DNA of 64,000 nt from CAYFRC01 sp050946115 (lineage in GTDB: Bacteria > Bacillota > Clostridia > Christensenellales > Aristaeellaceae). A program made the translations under genes and the position numbers. Shown here piece after piece: positions 34,547-43,427 of the stretch. The stretch is from positions 1-64,000 of the forward strand of contig JBMNUF010000010.1 in NCBI GenBank assembly GCA_050946115.1, written 5' to 3'. Within the stretch, counting starts at the first letter, position 1. Every line of letters begins with the position of its first letter. The notes below the pieces were generated by a model. It saw nothing but the letters and a program-made list of their open reading frames with translations, was not told where the DNA came from and did no database searches.

Positions 34547-36799
34547 TCAGGCGTTGAGCATGTCGATGAGGGATTGTGCCTGCTCCTTGGTGAACGCGCC
34601 GCGCGAGAAGCCGACCATCGCGCGAAGGGGAATGCTTGCTACCATCTTGAACATACCTTCGGCATCCAGCCCCATGCCGCCTCCGCCACCTTCGCCGACG
34701 GTGCTCTGCATAAAGCCGTACACCATCTTCTCGACGAATGCCTTGCCCTGCGGGTGCTTTATGACGTCGGAGAGCGGGGAATTCATCGTGTATACGATGG
34801 GGATGCTCCGAATCTGTTCGATTTCCACGGGTGCACAGAGCGCGATATCCTCGCAGTTTTTCGCGATCAGGATTTCATAGGTGCCGCCCTCGACGTGCCA
34901 GTCCGAAAGCGCTGTCTCCCAATACGCGAACGCGCGCATGCCGAGCGCGAAGGAGACCGTCTTCGTCTCGCCCTGCTCAAGCTCTACCTTGTCAAAGCCG
35001 CGCAGTTCGAGCACGGGGCGCATGACGGTGGACGAAACGGGGCGTACGTAGAGTTGGACGACTTCTTTACCCTTGCATTTCCCCGTATTCGTTACGTCGA
35101 CCGAGACGTTCAGCACTTCGTCCGCCCGCATATGCGTCCTGTCGAGGCGCAGATTGGAATACTCGAACGACGTATAGCTCAACCCAAAGCCGAACGGGAA
35201 CAGCGTCGGGATGCGCTTGGTCACATAATAACGGTAGCCGACGAACACGCCCTCCCTGTATTCGACATCGTGCTCGCCCGCGAAGTTGAGATACGAAGGG
35301 TTGTGCGCAAGGTCGCGCGGGAAGGTCTCCGCGAGGCGACCCGAGGGGTTGACCTTGCCAAACAGCACGTCCATGACCGCGCCGCCGGACGCCTGCCCGC
35401 CCAGATAGCTTTCGAGCAGCGCATAGGGCGCGTCCGCATACGGCACGAAGACGGGCGAGCCGTTCGCGAGCACGACGCAGAGAGGTACGCGCGTCTCCAG
35501 GAGCGCCGCGATGAGCGCCACTTGGTTTTCGGGGAGGAAGATGTGCGTCCTGTCGTACCCTTCGGACTCGAACGCATCGGGAAGCCCTGCGAACAGGACG
35601 ATGGCATCTTTGCCTTCGCACGCGGCGAGCGCTTCTTCCATGAGTTGCGCATCCGCCGTGCCATCCAGGCGGTAGGCTTCGGCGTAGGCGCAGCGGTCGG
35701 TATATTCGCCGACCGCGTCCAGGGCGGTCGTGACCTTCAGGGGATTGATGTGGCTGCTGCCGCCGCCCTGATAGCGCGGCGTCTTCGCGAAGGGGCCGAG
35801 GATGGCGATGTTCGCGCCCCTTGCAAGCGGCAGAATGCCCGGATTCTTGAGCAGCACCGCGCAGTCGGCTTCCGTTTCGCGCGCGATCCTGTCGTGCTCC
35901 TCTGTGGAGAAGGTCGCGTCCTCTATGTGCCTTTCGCAGGCGCGGAAAGTAATGTTCAGGATGCGCTCCACGGCGCGGTCGAGGATTTCCTCGTCCAGAT
36001 CGCCGTTTTTGACCGCGTCCACGAGGATTTGGTCGTCATCGGGAACGGGGCCAGGCATCTGCAGTTCGAGCCCTGCCTTGATGGACTCCACCTTGTCGTG
36101 CATCGCGCCCCAGTCGGTCACGACATAGCCGTCAAACCCCCATTCGTCGCGCAGCACCTGTGTCAGGATAAAGGGATTTTCGCAGGCATATGTGCCGTTG
36201 ACGCGGTTGTAGCTGCACATGACCGTCCAGGGCTTTCCGCCCTTGACGGCAAACTCAAAGCTCGCGAGGTAAATCTCGCGCATGGTGCGCTCGTCCGCGA
36301 CGGAGTTGCTCGACAGGCGGCAGGTCTCCTGGTTGTTCATGCAATAGTGCTTGAGCGACGTGCCCACGCCCCGCGACTGTACGCCGCGAATGTGCGCGGC
36401 TGCCATTTCGCCGGACAAAAGCGGGTCCTCGCTGAAGTACTCGAAGTTGCGACCACACAGCGGCGACCTCTTGATGTTCGCGCCGGGGCCCAAGACCACG
36501 GCGACATTTTCCTTCTGGCATTCTTCGCCGATCGCGCGCCCGACCCTTTCGACCAGCGCCCTGTCAAACGACGAGGCGAGCGCCGCAGCGGTCGGAAACG
36601 CGGTCGCGGGCACGCTGCCGCCGATTCCCAAGTGGTCGCCGCCCTCCTGCTGCTTCCTTAGGCCGTGCGGCCCGTCCGTCACGCAGACGGAGGGGATGTT
36701 CAGGCGCTGTATCCCCTTTAGGTGCCACGTATCCTTTCCCGAGCACATGCCCGCCTTTTCCTCGAGCGTCATTTGAGAAACCAATTCCTGAATCGTCAT
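34547..36799 (-). CDS. glycoside hydrolase family 3 beta-glycosidase
   Basis: 750-aa intracellular GH3 enzyme (no signal peptide). N-terminal barrel VTDGPHGLRKQQ and GYVVTDWGAMHDK, the latter holding the nucleophile at about Asp228. The second alpha/beta domain has ILGPFAKTPRYQGGGSSHINP, and YESEGYDRTHIFLP lies near the acid/base. The fibronectin-III-like domain (VSVDVTNTGKCKGKEVVQLYV) follows. About 100 residues beyond it end in a helical tail rich in Gly-Met (GEGGGGGMGLDAEGMF), absent from many relatives. Specificity could be beta-glucoside or xyloside. ATG 36799. Confidence 0.92.
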   Translation of the reverse strand: MTIQELVSQMTLEEKAGMCSGKDTWHLKGIQRLNIPSVCVTDGPHGLRKQQEGGDHLGIGGSVPATAFPTAAALASSFDRALVERVGRAIGEECQKENVAVVLGPGANIKRSPLCGRNFEYFSEDPLLSGEMAAAHIRGVQSRGVGTSLKHYCMNNQETCRLSSNSVADERTMREIYLASFEFAVKGGKPWTVMCSYNRVNGTYACENPFILTQVLRDEWGFDGYVVTDWGAMHDKVESIKAGLELQMPGPVPDDDQILVDAVKNGDLDEEILDRAVERILNITFRACERHIEDATFSTEEHDRIARETEADCAVLLKNPGILPLARGANIAILGPFAKTPRYQGGGSSHINPLKVTTALDAVGEYTDRCAYAEAYRLDGTADAQLMEEALAACEGKDAIVLFAGLPDAFESEGYDRTHIFLPENQVALIAALLETRVPLCVVLANGSPVFVPYADAPYALLESYLGGQASGGAVMDVLFGKVNPSGRLAETFPRDLAHNPSYLNFAGEHDVEYREGVFVGYRYYVTKRIPTLFPFGFGLSYTSFEYSNLRLDRTHMRADEVLNVSVDVTNTGKCKGKEVVQLYVRPVSSTVMRPVLELRGFDKVELEQGETKTVSFALGMRAFAYWETALSDWHVEGGTYEILIAKNCEDIALCAPVEIEQIRSIPIVYTMNSPLSDVIKHPQGKAFVEKMVYGFMQSTVGEGGGGGMGLDAEGMFKMVASIPLRAMVGFSRGAFTKEQAQSLIDMLNA

Positions 36800-36881
36800 G
36801 CGAATTCCCTCCCAAATCGGATGTGTTCTTTAATATATATTCGACAGAAAACGAGAAATCCCTGCAAAGAGACGGTTTTTA

Positions 36882-36890
36882 TGGTATACT
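36882..36890 (+). promoter_or_regulatory. extended -10 promoter for thiN
   Basis: TGGTATACT (36882-36890); a weak -35 CTGCAA lies 17 bases before the hexamer. It is about 40 bases before the chosen ATG at 36930 and would remove an earlier ATG from the transcript's useful leader. Confidence 0.65.
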
Positions 36891-36929
36891 ATCCGCATGG
36901 AAATGTGTATGTATCGTGAGGGGAAATAC

Positions 36930-37571
36930 ATGGCTGAAACGGCATATGTGCGATGCGTCATCGTCGGCGGCGCGGAAATAAAAAACTATGCGGATGTACG
37001 CGAATATCTCAAAGGAAATGAGTATTTCATCTTCTGCGACGGCGGGTTGCGGCACATGGAAGGCCTCAGAGCAGTGCCGAACCTCATTGTCGGCGATTTC
37101 GATTCGCACGAAAAGCCGCATCTCGATATCGAAACCATCGTGCTGCCACGCGAAAAGGACGATACGGACACAGTGTTCGCGGTGAAGGAAGCGCTCCGCA
37201 GGGGGTTTGAAGATTTTTTGCTCTTCGGCGTCGTCGGCGGACGATTGGATCACACCCTCGGCAATCTTTCGATTCTTTTGTATCTCGATTCGCTCGGAAA
37301 AAAGGGGCTCATCGTCGACGACTATTCCGAGATGGAAATCGTATCGAATGTGCCCGCCTATATATGCGACAGCTACGCCTGCTTTTCGCTCCTCAACATT
37401 TCGGGGAAAGCAAAGGGCGTGAGCATTCGACGCGCAAAATACCCGCTGGAAAATGCGGAAATATCTTGCGAATATCAGTACGGCATCAGCAACGAGGTGC
37501 TCCCGGGCGAAACGGCGGAGGCAGTCGTGCGCGAGGGAAGGCTGCTTTTGGTTAAAAATCGACATATTTGA
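36930..37571 (+). CDS. thiN: thiamine diphosphokinase
   Basis: 213-aa enzyme converting thiamine plus ATP to thiamine diphosphate. Motifs: YFIFCDGGLRHM, LIVGDFDSH (residues 52-60), EKDDTDT (75-81) and GVVGGRLDHTLGNLS. ATG 36930 has GAGGGG 6 bases upstream; the upstream in-frame ATGs lie too close to the promoter. Single-gene unit with a strong terminator. No TPP riboswitch is visible in front. Confidence 0.93.
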   Translation: MAETAYVRCVIVGGAEIKNYADVREYLKGNEYFIFCDGGLRHMEGLRAVPNLIVGDFDSHEKPHLDIETIVLPREKDDTDTVFAVKEALRRGFEDFLLFGVVGGRLDHTLGNLSILLYLDSLGKKGLIVDDYSEMEIVSNVPAYICDSYACFSLLNISGKAKGVSIRRAKYPLENAEISCEYQYGISNEVLPGETAEAVVREGRLLLVKNRHI

Positions 37572-37583
37572 CGGAAGATTTGG

Positions 37584-37625
37584 GCCGTCGCGATGGCTGC
37601 GGAAATCGCGACGGCTTCTTTTTTT
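37584..37625 (+). terminator. thiN terminator
   Basis: Perfect 11-bp stem GCCGTCGCGAT / ATCGCGACGGC (37584-37594, 37605-37615) followed by TTCTTTTTTT. Confidence 0.93.
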
Positions 37626-37685
37626 GTGCGCGCAAAAGCCATGGCACAGGAATTTCTGTTTTACGACGAATTAAACGCGGCCGTA

Positions 37686-37713
37686 TTTGAATCGAATAAT
37701 TGTCCGCTATACT
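37686..37713 (+). promoter_or_regulatory. promoter for the alkaline phosphatase gene
   Basis: TTTGAA (37686-37691), 16-base spacer, TATACT (37708-37713), 30 bases before the ATG at 37744. No pho-box direct repeats recognised. Confidence 0.6.
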
Positions 37714-37743
37714 GCAAACGACCACAAAAAAGGAGTGAAGACT

Positions 37744-39240
37744 ATGAAGAAGTTCCTATCGATCCTAATGATTTGCTGCCTGTTGCTGGCGGCCGTACCG
37801 GTGCTGGCGGAAGGCGACGCCTCCGTCGCGCCCAAGTACGTGTTCATGTTCATCGGCGACGGCATGGGCAACCCGCAGGTTACCGCGACGCAGTACTACA
37901 TCGGCTCGCTGGAGAACCCGGATGCGGAAATGCCCACGCCCGCGCAGCTTTCCTTTACCGACTTTGACTGCCTGGGCATGGTGACGACCTACGACGCCAC
38001 CTCCTTCTGCCCGGACTCCGCTTCCACCGCCACCTCCATGGCGTCCGGTGAGAAGACGCTCTCCGGCGTCATCAACTACAACATCGACAAGACGGAATCC
38101 TTCAAGCTCGTCACCGAGTACGCCAAGGAAGCCGGCATGAAGATCGGCGTCATCTCCAGCGTCTCCCTCGACCATGCGACGCCCGCCGCGTACTACGCCA
38201 AGGTCGAAAGCCGCAAGAAGTATTATGACATCGCCGTGCAGGGCCTGACCGGCACCACGCTGGATTTCTTCGCCGGCGGCGGATTCCTCAATCCCGACGG
38301 CAAATCCACCAACGCGGAGACCGGCGAAACCACCACGCAGGAGAACCTGTTTGACATCGCCGCCGCGAACGGTTGGACGTATGTGAATGACAACGAAGCG
38401 ATTCGCAACCTGAATGCGGAATCCGGCCGCGTGCTGGCCATCAGCCCGACCCTGCAGGATTCCCAGTCCCTGCCGTACGAGATCGACCGCGTCCGCATGG
38501 AAGGCGAAGGACAGGACGTCCTGTCCCTGGCCGAGTTCGTCACCGCCGGCATCAACGTGCTCGACAACGACAACGGCTTCTTCATGATGTGTGAAGGCGG
38601 CAAGATCGACTGGTCCTGCCACGCCAATGACGCTGCGACCAGCATCCACGAGACCATCGCCTTCGCCGACGCCGTGCAGGTTGCGGTGGACTTCGCAGCC
38701 AACCATCCCGAAGAGACGCTGATCATCGTCACCGCCGACCACGAGACGGGCGGCATGACCATCGGCTTCGCTACGACCGCGTACGACACCCACTTCGCCT
38801 TCTTGGAGAACCAGAAGATCTCCTACACTGATTTCGACAAGATAATCACCACCCTGCGCGAGAACGGCGCCTCCTTTGAAGATGCGCTCGCGGAGATCGA
38901 AAAATACTACGGCCTGACCACGAAGGCCGAGCAGGATCTCACCCTCACCGAGGAAGAACTCTCAAAGATTCAGGCGGCTTACGAGCTGAGCATGAAGAAC
39001 AAGGACGAGCGCGTAATCGGCGAGAAGGAAGAGTACCTCTACGGCGGCTACGAACCGCTGTCCATGGCGGTATCGCACATCATCAACAACAAGGCAGGCC
39101 TGTCCTACACCTCTTACTCTCACACCGGACTCCAGATTCCCGTGTACGCAGCGGGCGTCGGTGCGGAAGCTTTCGGCGGGTTGTACGACAACACCGACAT
39201 CTTCGTTCGCACCATGGATGCCATGAAACTCAGCAAGTAA
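37744..39240 (+). CDS. exported alkaline phosphatase
   Basis: 498-aa secreted metal-dependent phosphomonoesterase. Signal peptide MKKFLSILMI...VPVLA, cleaved before EGD. Metal Asp in MFIGDGMGNPQ (D39), nucleophile Ser92 in FCPDSASTATSMASGEKT, and later IVTADHETGGMT with metal ligands. Length is normal for the PhoA superfamily. Codon use looks more regular (many GCC/ACC codons) than neighbours, suggesting high expression. ATG follows AAGGAG. A strong hairpin follows the gene. Confidence 0.92.
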   Translation: MKKFLSILMICCLLLAAVPVLAEGDASVAPKYVFMFIGDGMGNPQVTATQYYIGSLENPDAEMPTPAQLSFTDFDCLGMVTTYDATSFCPDSASTATSMASGEKTLSGVINYNIDKTESFKLVTEYAKEAGMKIGVISSVSLDHATPAAYYAKVESRKKYYDIAVQGLTGTTLDFFAGGGFLNPDGKSTNAETGETTTQENLFDIAAANGWTYVNDNEAIRNLNAESGRVLAISPTLQDSQSLPYEIDRVRMEGEGQDVLSLAEFVTAGINVLDNDNGFFMMCEGGKIDWSCHANDAATSIHETIAFADAVQVAVDFAANHPEETLIIVTADHETGGMTIGFATTAYDTHFAFLENQKISYTDFDKIITTLRENGASFEDALAEIEKYYGLTTKAEQDLTLTEEELSKIQAAYELSMKNKDERVIGEKEEYLYGGYEPLSMAVSHIINNKAGLSYTSYSHTGLQIPVYAAGVGAEAFGGLYDNTDIFVRTMDAMKLSK

Positions 39241-39264
39241 GTAACAATCAACGATAGACTGCCA

Positions 39265-39295
39265 GCAAGGCCGTCACACAACGTGACGGCCTTGC
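39265..39295 (+). terminator. hairpin after alkaline phosphatase
   Basis: Perfect 13-bp stem GCAAGGCCGTCAC / GTGACGGCCTTGC with loop ACAAC. Only TTAT follows, so it may be a leaky terminator or a stabilising 3' end, with the next gene starting 16 bases later. Confidence 0.7.
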
Positions 39296-39310
39296 TTATG
39301 AGGATAGCAT

Positions 39311-40444
39311 ATGATAAAACATAAGAGCAATTGGATTTTTTGCCTGGTCATGCTCGTGGTTTGCGGGTTCTTATGCCTGCTGCCGGATGCCGTCCCCAAC
39401 GTGACATCTTCCATTCCGCGCGAAAAAGTGCGCGTGAATGCCGTGGACAACAGCGCCCTGTACCCGATCGGCATCGTATATTCCGGAACGCAGAACTGTT
39501 CGGTGACGATTTTGACCGGCGAGCATCGGGGAGAGACCGTATCCGCGACGAACTATCTCAATTCCGCGCTGGACAAGGACAAGCTCTATGAACCCGGCGA
39601 CATCGTGCGCGCCATGGTACAGACAACCGCCAAAGGGCTGTCGGTCACGCTGATCGACCATCAGCGCACGGAGCTGACGTTGGGCGCGTTCGGCGTGCTG
39701 GCGCTGGCACTCATATTGTTCGCGGGCGTCATAGGATGCGGCACGTTAATTTCTCTGGCAGGAACGGGAATCATCGTCTGGAAGGTATTGATTCCGCTGC
39801 TGCTTCGGGGCATCGATCCCATGTGGGCGTCCCTGATTACCGTCGTCATCCTGACCACCGTAATCGATCTGCTGGTCGCGGGCTGGACGCGGCGCTGCGC
39901 CGTGGCGGTGTTGGGTTCGCTTTCGGGCACGATCATCACCTGCGTGTCGGCGATTTTGCTCACAAACCTGTTCAAGCTCGACGGCGGCGATGCCCCCTAT
40001 CTCGTGCCGCTCCTGTCGCAGTCTTCGCTCACGCTGGACCCGAAAAACCTGTATATCGGCATGGTGTTTCTGGCAAATTCCGGTGCCCTTATGGATTTAA
40101 GCATCGATATCGCGGTGTCCTGTGAAGAAATCTGCTACCACAAGCCGGACATTTCCCGCGCCGCGCTTTTGAAAAGCGGGATGCTGATCGGGCGCGGCGT
40201 GCTCGGAACGATGACCACGACGCTCATGCTCGCCTACTCGGGCAACTACCTGTCCATGCTGATGTATTTCGCAGGGCAGGGTACGCCGATCCTCGACGTA
40301 ATCAACCTGAAATATGTAGCGGGCCCCATTGTCAATACGATCGTCGGAAGTTTCGGCTTGGTAGTGGTCGCGCCGCTGACCGCGATATATGCGGCGTTCA
40401 TCTTTACGCAAGGCAAGGCGGGTGCGCACGCAATAAAGCGATAG
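39311..40444 (+). CDS. YibE/F family membrane protein
   Basis: 377-aa membrane protein of the YibE/F family. One N-terminal helix is followed by an extracytoplasmic domain (about 30-120) with SVTILTGEHRGETVSATNYL. Then come seven or eight helices including GCGTLISLAGTGIIVWKVLIP and VFLANSGALMDLSIDIAVS, which is strongly conserved in the family. Function unknown; it may export a small molecule or ion. ATG 39311 has GAGGATAG upstream. It depends on read-through of the hairpin at 39265 or an unseen promoter. Confidence 0.85.
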   Translation: MIKHKSNWIFCLVMLVVCGFLCLLPDAVPNVTSSIPREKVRVNAVDNSALYPIGIVYSGTQNCSVTILTGEHRGETVSATNYLNSALDKDKLYEPGDIVRAMVQTTAKGLSVTLIDHQRTELTLGAFGVLALALILFAGVIGCGTLISLAGTGIIVWKVLIPLLLRGIDPMWASLITVVILTTVIDLLVAGWTRRCAVAVLGSLSGTIITCVSAILLTNLFKLDGGDAPYLVPLLSQSSLTLDPKNLYIGMVFLANSGALMDLSIDIAVSCEEICYHKPDISRAALLKSGMLIGRGVLGTMTTTLMLAYSGNYLSMLMYFAGQGTPILDVINLKYVAGPIVNTIVGSFGLVVVAPLTAIYAAFIFTQGKAGAHAIKR

Positions 40445-40479
40445 GGTTTCGCAGACATACGCACAGACATTTTCAAACC

Positions 40480-40506
40480 AAGCCCGATCATGAAGCGATC
40501 GGGCTT
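40480..40506 (+). terminator. hairpin after YibE/F gene
   Basis: 10-bp perfect stem AAGCCCGATC / GATCGGGCTT (40480-40489, 40497-40506) with a 7-base loop. Only ACCCTTTG follows, so T-run support is weak. Confidence 0.65.
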
Positions 40507-40554
40507 ACCCTTTGCCGCAATGATATAAAAAATTCTGCAATACGGCACTTTTTG

Positions 40555-40563
40555 TGGTATAAT
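40555..40563 (+). promoter_or_regulatory. extended -10 promoter for the serine hydrolase gene
   Basis: TGGTATAAT (40555-40563), with a weak CTGCAA 17 bases before the hexamer; 27 bases before the ATG at 40590. Confidence 0.7.
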
Positions 40564-40589
40564 GGGAAAAAAACAAAGGAGGAAGCGGC

Positions 40590-41627
40590 ATGACGCCGGA
40601 GAGGATTTTAGAGGACGCGCTGCGGCAGGGAATAAACGAAGGCATTTTTACCGCGGGTTGTGCGGCGGTAGGAGTAAAGGACGATGTATTCGGCTCGATC
40701 TGCGTTGGACACGCCCCGCTGCCCGAGGACGCGCCGACTAACGAACATACGAAATTTGACATGGCATCCCTTTCCAAAATACTGGGCCCCACGATGATCG
40801 CGCTCAGGGCGCTGGAGGACGGGACGCTGTCGCTCGACGAAACGATAGGCGATTTTCTGCCGGAGGCGCCGCAGGACAAGCGGGACATCACCGTCCAAAT
40901 GCTGATGACGCACACGGCGGGCTTTGAAGCCCATTTTCGCATGGATCAAATGCTCGATTCGCCCGAGGAGGCGCTGCCTTTGCTTTTGCGCCATCCGCTC
41001 GCGGAAAAGCCCGGCACTGTGCCAATTTATTCGTGTATGGGCTACATCACGTTCGGCAAGATGCTCGAAAGGCGGTTCGGAAAGCCGCTCAGGGTGCTCG
41101 CAAAGGAGCGCGTATTCGAGCCGCTCGGCATGGCGGAAACCTCTTATTGCCCGGATGCGGGCAGCATCTGCGCGGCGACGGAGATCGACCCAAGTACGGG
41201 AAAACCCATAATCGGCGTCGTACACGACGAAAACGCGCGCTTTCTGGGCGGCAATTCGGGAAACGCGGGCGTATTCATGCCGCTCACAGACGGGATGCGC
41301 TTTGCCAAAATGCTATCCGGCATGGGAAATGGCTATCTGCGGCGCGAGACGATGAAGAAGGCGATCCACAACTATACGAAGGGGCAGGAGGAACACAGGG
41401 GGCTCGGCTTTCAGATCGCGGGCACGGAACTGTGCTTTTTCAGCGACAGGGTGCCGGATACCTGTTTCGGGCATACAGGGTTCACGGGAACGAGCATGAT
41501 GGTCGAGCCGGAGACGGGGTTCTGGGTCGTGTTGCTCACGAACCGCGTCTACCCCACGCGGGAATCTGCAAAGATGTTCCCGTGGCGACGGAAGCTACAC
41601 GGCGATCTGTGGGAAGCGTATAGATAA
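40590..41627 (+). CDS. serine hydrolase, class C beta-lactamase fold
   Basis: 345-aa cytoplasmic-looking serine hydrolase (no signal peptide). The SxxK active site is S60-L-S-K63 in FDMASLSKIL. The second motif reads IYSCMGYITFG, so the Tyr is present but the usual Tyr-x-Asn Asn is replaced by Cys. CFGHTGFTGTSM supplies the HTG variant of the KTG triad. Such proteins are esterases, D-aminopeptidases or transpeptidase relatives. A beta-lactam role is unlikely without export. Confidence 0.87.
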   Translation: MTPERILEDALRQGINEGIFTAGCAAVGVKDDVFGSICVGHAPLPEDAPTNEHTKFDMASLSKILGPTMIALRALEDGTLSLDETIGDFLPEAPQDKRDITVQMLMTHTAGFEAHFRMDQMLDSPEEALPLLLRHPLAEKPGTVPIYSCMGYITFGKMLERRFGKPLRVLAKERVFEPLGMAETSYCPDAGSICAATEIDPSTGKPIIGVVHDENARFLGGNSGNAGVFMPLTDGMRFAKMLSGMGNGYLRRETMKKAIHNYTKGQEEHRGLGFQIAGTELCFFSDRVPDTCFGHTGFTGTSMMVEPETGFWVVLLTNRVYPTRESAKMFPWRRKLHGDLWEAYR

Positions 41628-41652
41628 AAAAGCGGGCGAAAGCCCGTTTTTT
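41626..41652. terminator. bidirectional terminator, serine hydrolase / MFS
   Basis: CGGGC-GAAA-GCCCG (41633-41646) flanked by six A and six T, at the convergent ends of the genes at 41627 and 41675. Confidence 0.9.
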
Positions 41653-41674
41653 CAAAGCAGTGGTTGTAAGACTT

Positions 41675-42823
41675 TTAATCCTCCCACACCATGTTCATGT
41701 TGCGCGCGGGGACGAAGTAGACCGCGATCGCGGCCAGAAGAAAGAGGCCGTATACCAAAAATCCGGTCTGAATTCCGTACGTATCCGCGAGGAAACCGCC
41801 GAGGAGGGAGCCGCTCAGCTGTGTCAGCCCGAACGTCACGAGCGTGGAGACGGATTGCACGGAGCTGCGCAGCTTCTTATCGACGATGGAGTTGAGATAC
41901 AGCGAAGGGTAAAACTCAAAGCACGCCATGACGGCTACCTGCGGAATCTGCAGCAGCGTCATCAGCCAAAACGACCTCGCCGATGCGATGCCGAGAAAGC
42001 GCAACGCGGTCAAGCCAAAGCCGATCAGTGCCCAAGTGGTGACGCGGAATTTTCTCATGATGCGGTTGGAGACCATGAGGAACGGAATCTCCGGGAGCAC
42101 CGCGAGGAACGCCAGAACCGACATCGCCGAATTGCTCCCGAAAAGCTCCTGCGCGTATTTGTTGTAAAACGATACGGAATATATGCTCGCCGCCTTGCCG
42201 CAAAAGGTCATGGAGAAGAGAAACAGAATGCGCCTGTCCTTCAGGACGGCAAACGGGCTCACCTTTTGCTCCGCATATTGGTAACCGCGAACGGGCGGTG
42301 CAAGGAGTGCGTACAGGCCGCACGCGATATACAATATACTCATGATGCGATACAGATTCGGCATGCCCTCCGAGAGGATGAAGCCGAGAAGCAGCACGAC
42401 GAGCTGATAGGATATGGATCCCGCCAGGCGGATGGGACCGAAGCCGTGCCTCGAACCCTGCGTGTACTCCATGCAGATGGACGTGGAAATGGGCATGAGC
42501 CCCTGCGCGGCGGCGTTGAAGCCCGTCATCGCAAGCATGAGGGGGATGAAGGCGTATGCGCGGTCCACCCAGAGGGAAGCGGCGGCGGAAAGAAAAAAGC
42601 AAACGGAGAGCACGCTTCTTTTGTAGTGCGCGCGGTCGCTCGCCATGCCCCACAGCGGCTGCACGGTGAGCGCGATCAGCGGCGGGATGCTCGAGAGGAT
42701 GCCGATCTGCGCGTTCGTCATGCCCCTGCCGCCGAGAAACACGGCGGTATAGCTCGAAGCGCCGAGCGGGATGAAGTACATGGCGTACAGGATCAAAAGC
42801 CGCATATAGCCCTTATCCTTCAT
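41675..42823 (-). CDS. MFS transporter (MFS_1-like, PPP family)
   Basis: 382-aa twelve-helix permease. It resembles the 3-phenylpropionate/nucleoside-like MFS_1-like branch: the N-terminal ILYAMYFIPLGASSYTAVFL, then GILSSIPPLIALTVQPLWGMASDRAHYKR (loop 2-3 motif). FGPIRLAGSISYQL is the conserved RxxGS of that branch. ATG 42823 overlaps the rhomboid stop by 4 bases and has GGAAGGG upstream. Substrate unknown. Confidence 0.88.
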   Translation of the reverse strand: MKDKGYMRLLILYAMYFIPLGASSYTAVFLGGRGMTNAQIGILSSIPPLIALTVQPLWGMASDRAHYKRSVLSVCFFLSAAASLWVDRAYAFIPLMLAMTGFNAAAQGLMPISTSICMEYTQGSRHGFGPIRLAGSISYQLVVLLLGFILSEGMPNLYRIMSILYIACGLYALLAPPVRGYQYAEQKVSPFAVLKDRRILFLFSMTFCGKAASIYSVSFYNKYAQELFGSNSAMSVLAFLAVLPEIPFLMVSNRIMRKFRVTTWALIGFGLTALRFLGIASARSFWLMTLLQIPQVAVMACFEFYPSLYLNSIVDKKLRSSVQSVSTLVTFGLTQLSGSLLGGFLADTYGIQTGFLVYGLFLLAAIAVYFVPARNMNMVWED

Positions 42824-43395
42824 GGCTTTATCCTTCCCTTCGGCAAAAAGAAGCCGAAAACGCTCCCCACCGCGCCGCCCGCGATGTGCGCCATCTGCGA
42901 AATGTTGTCCCGCGCCTGAAAGATCGAAAGCGCCTGCTCGCCGATGTAGAGCACCGCCACGAGCAGGAACGTGATCGGGATCTCTCCGTCCTTTGCGCTC
43001 GCGAAGGAGGAGAGGAGGATCATCGCAAACACGATGCCGCTCGCGCCCAAAAGTGCTGTACCCGGAAAGAGGGCGATGTTTAGTATGCCGATCACGAACG
43101 CGGTCGCCAGCATGACGATGATAACGCGCTTCGTACCGTATTTTTCTTCGAGCATGGGCCCCAAAATCAGAAGGTACATCATGTTGCCGAGGAGGTGACT
43201 CCAATCGGCATGCCCCAAGACGTGCGCAAAGCATCTGACGCACGCAAGGAGAGATAACGGCGCGCGATAGACGCTGAAAACAAGGCGGTTTGCCGCGCCG
43301 CCCGTCAGCACGGACAGAATCTGTGCTGCGAAGCAGAGCGCGGCAAACCCGATGACTGCGGGGGAATTGAAGGTGACCCTCCATTTACGGCGCAT
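42820..43395 (-). CDS. rhomboid family intramembrane serine protease
   Basis: 191-aa membrane protease. H67-LLG-N71 in DWSHLLGNMMYLL forms the oxyanion region. Ser119 in LLGASGIVFAM and His170 in QMAHIAGGAVGSVFG form the catalytic dyad. Six hydrophobic helices are visible. ATG 43395 is preferred over one 12 codons earlier because GGAGGG lies 8 bases before it. Translationally coupled to the MFS gene. The substrate is unknown; no obvious candidate with a C-terminal single helix is encoded beside it. Confidence 0.92.
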   Translation of the reverse strand: MRRKWRVTFNSPAVIGFAALCFAAQILSVLTGGAANRLVFSVYRAPLSLLACVRCFAHVLGHADWSHLLGNMMYLLILGPMLEEKYGTKRVIIVMLATAFVIGILNIALFPGTALLGASGIVFAMILLSSFASAKDGEIPITFLLVAVLYIGEQALSIFQARDNISQMAHIAGGAVGSVFGFFLPKGRIKP

Positions 43396-43427
43396 GGGGT
43401 ACGCCCTCCTTATGCGGGGAACATCGA

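Noticed and set aside
34520..36661. 713-codon plus-strand open frame
   Set aside because: Antisense to the GH3 glycosidase, which has full motifs.
36840..36930. TPP riboswitch before thiN
   Set aside because: The leader from the promoter is only about 40 bases and lacks the CTGAGA and ACCTGA-type blocks.
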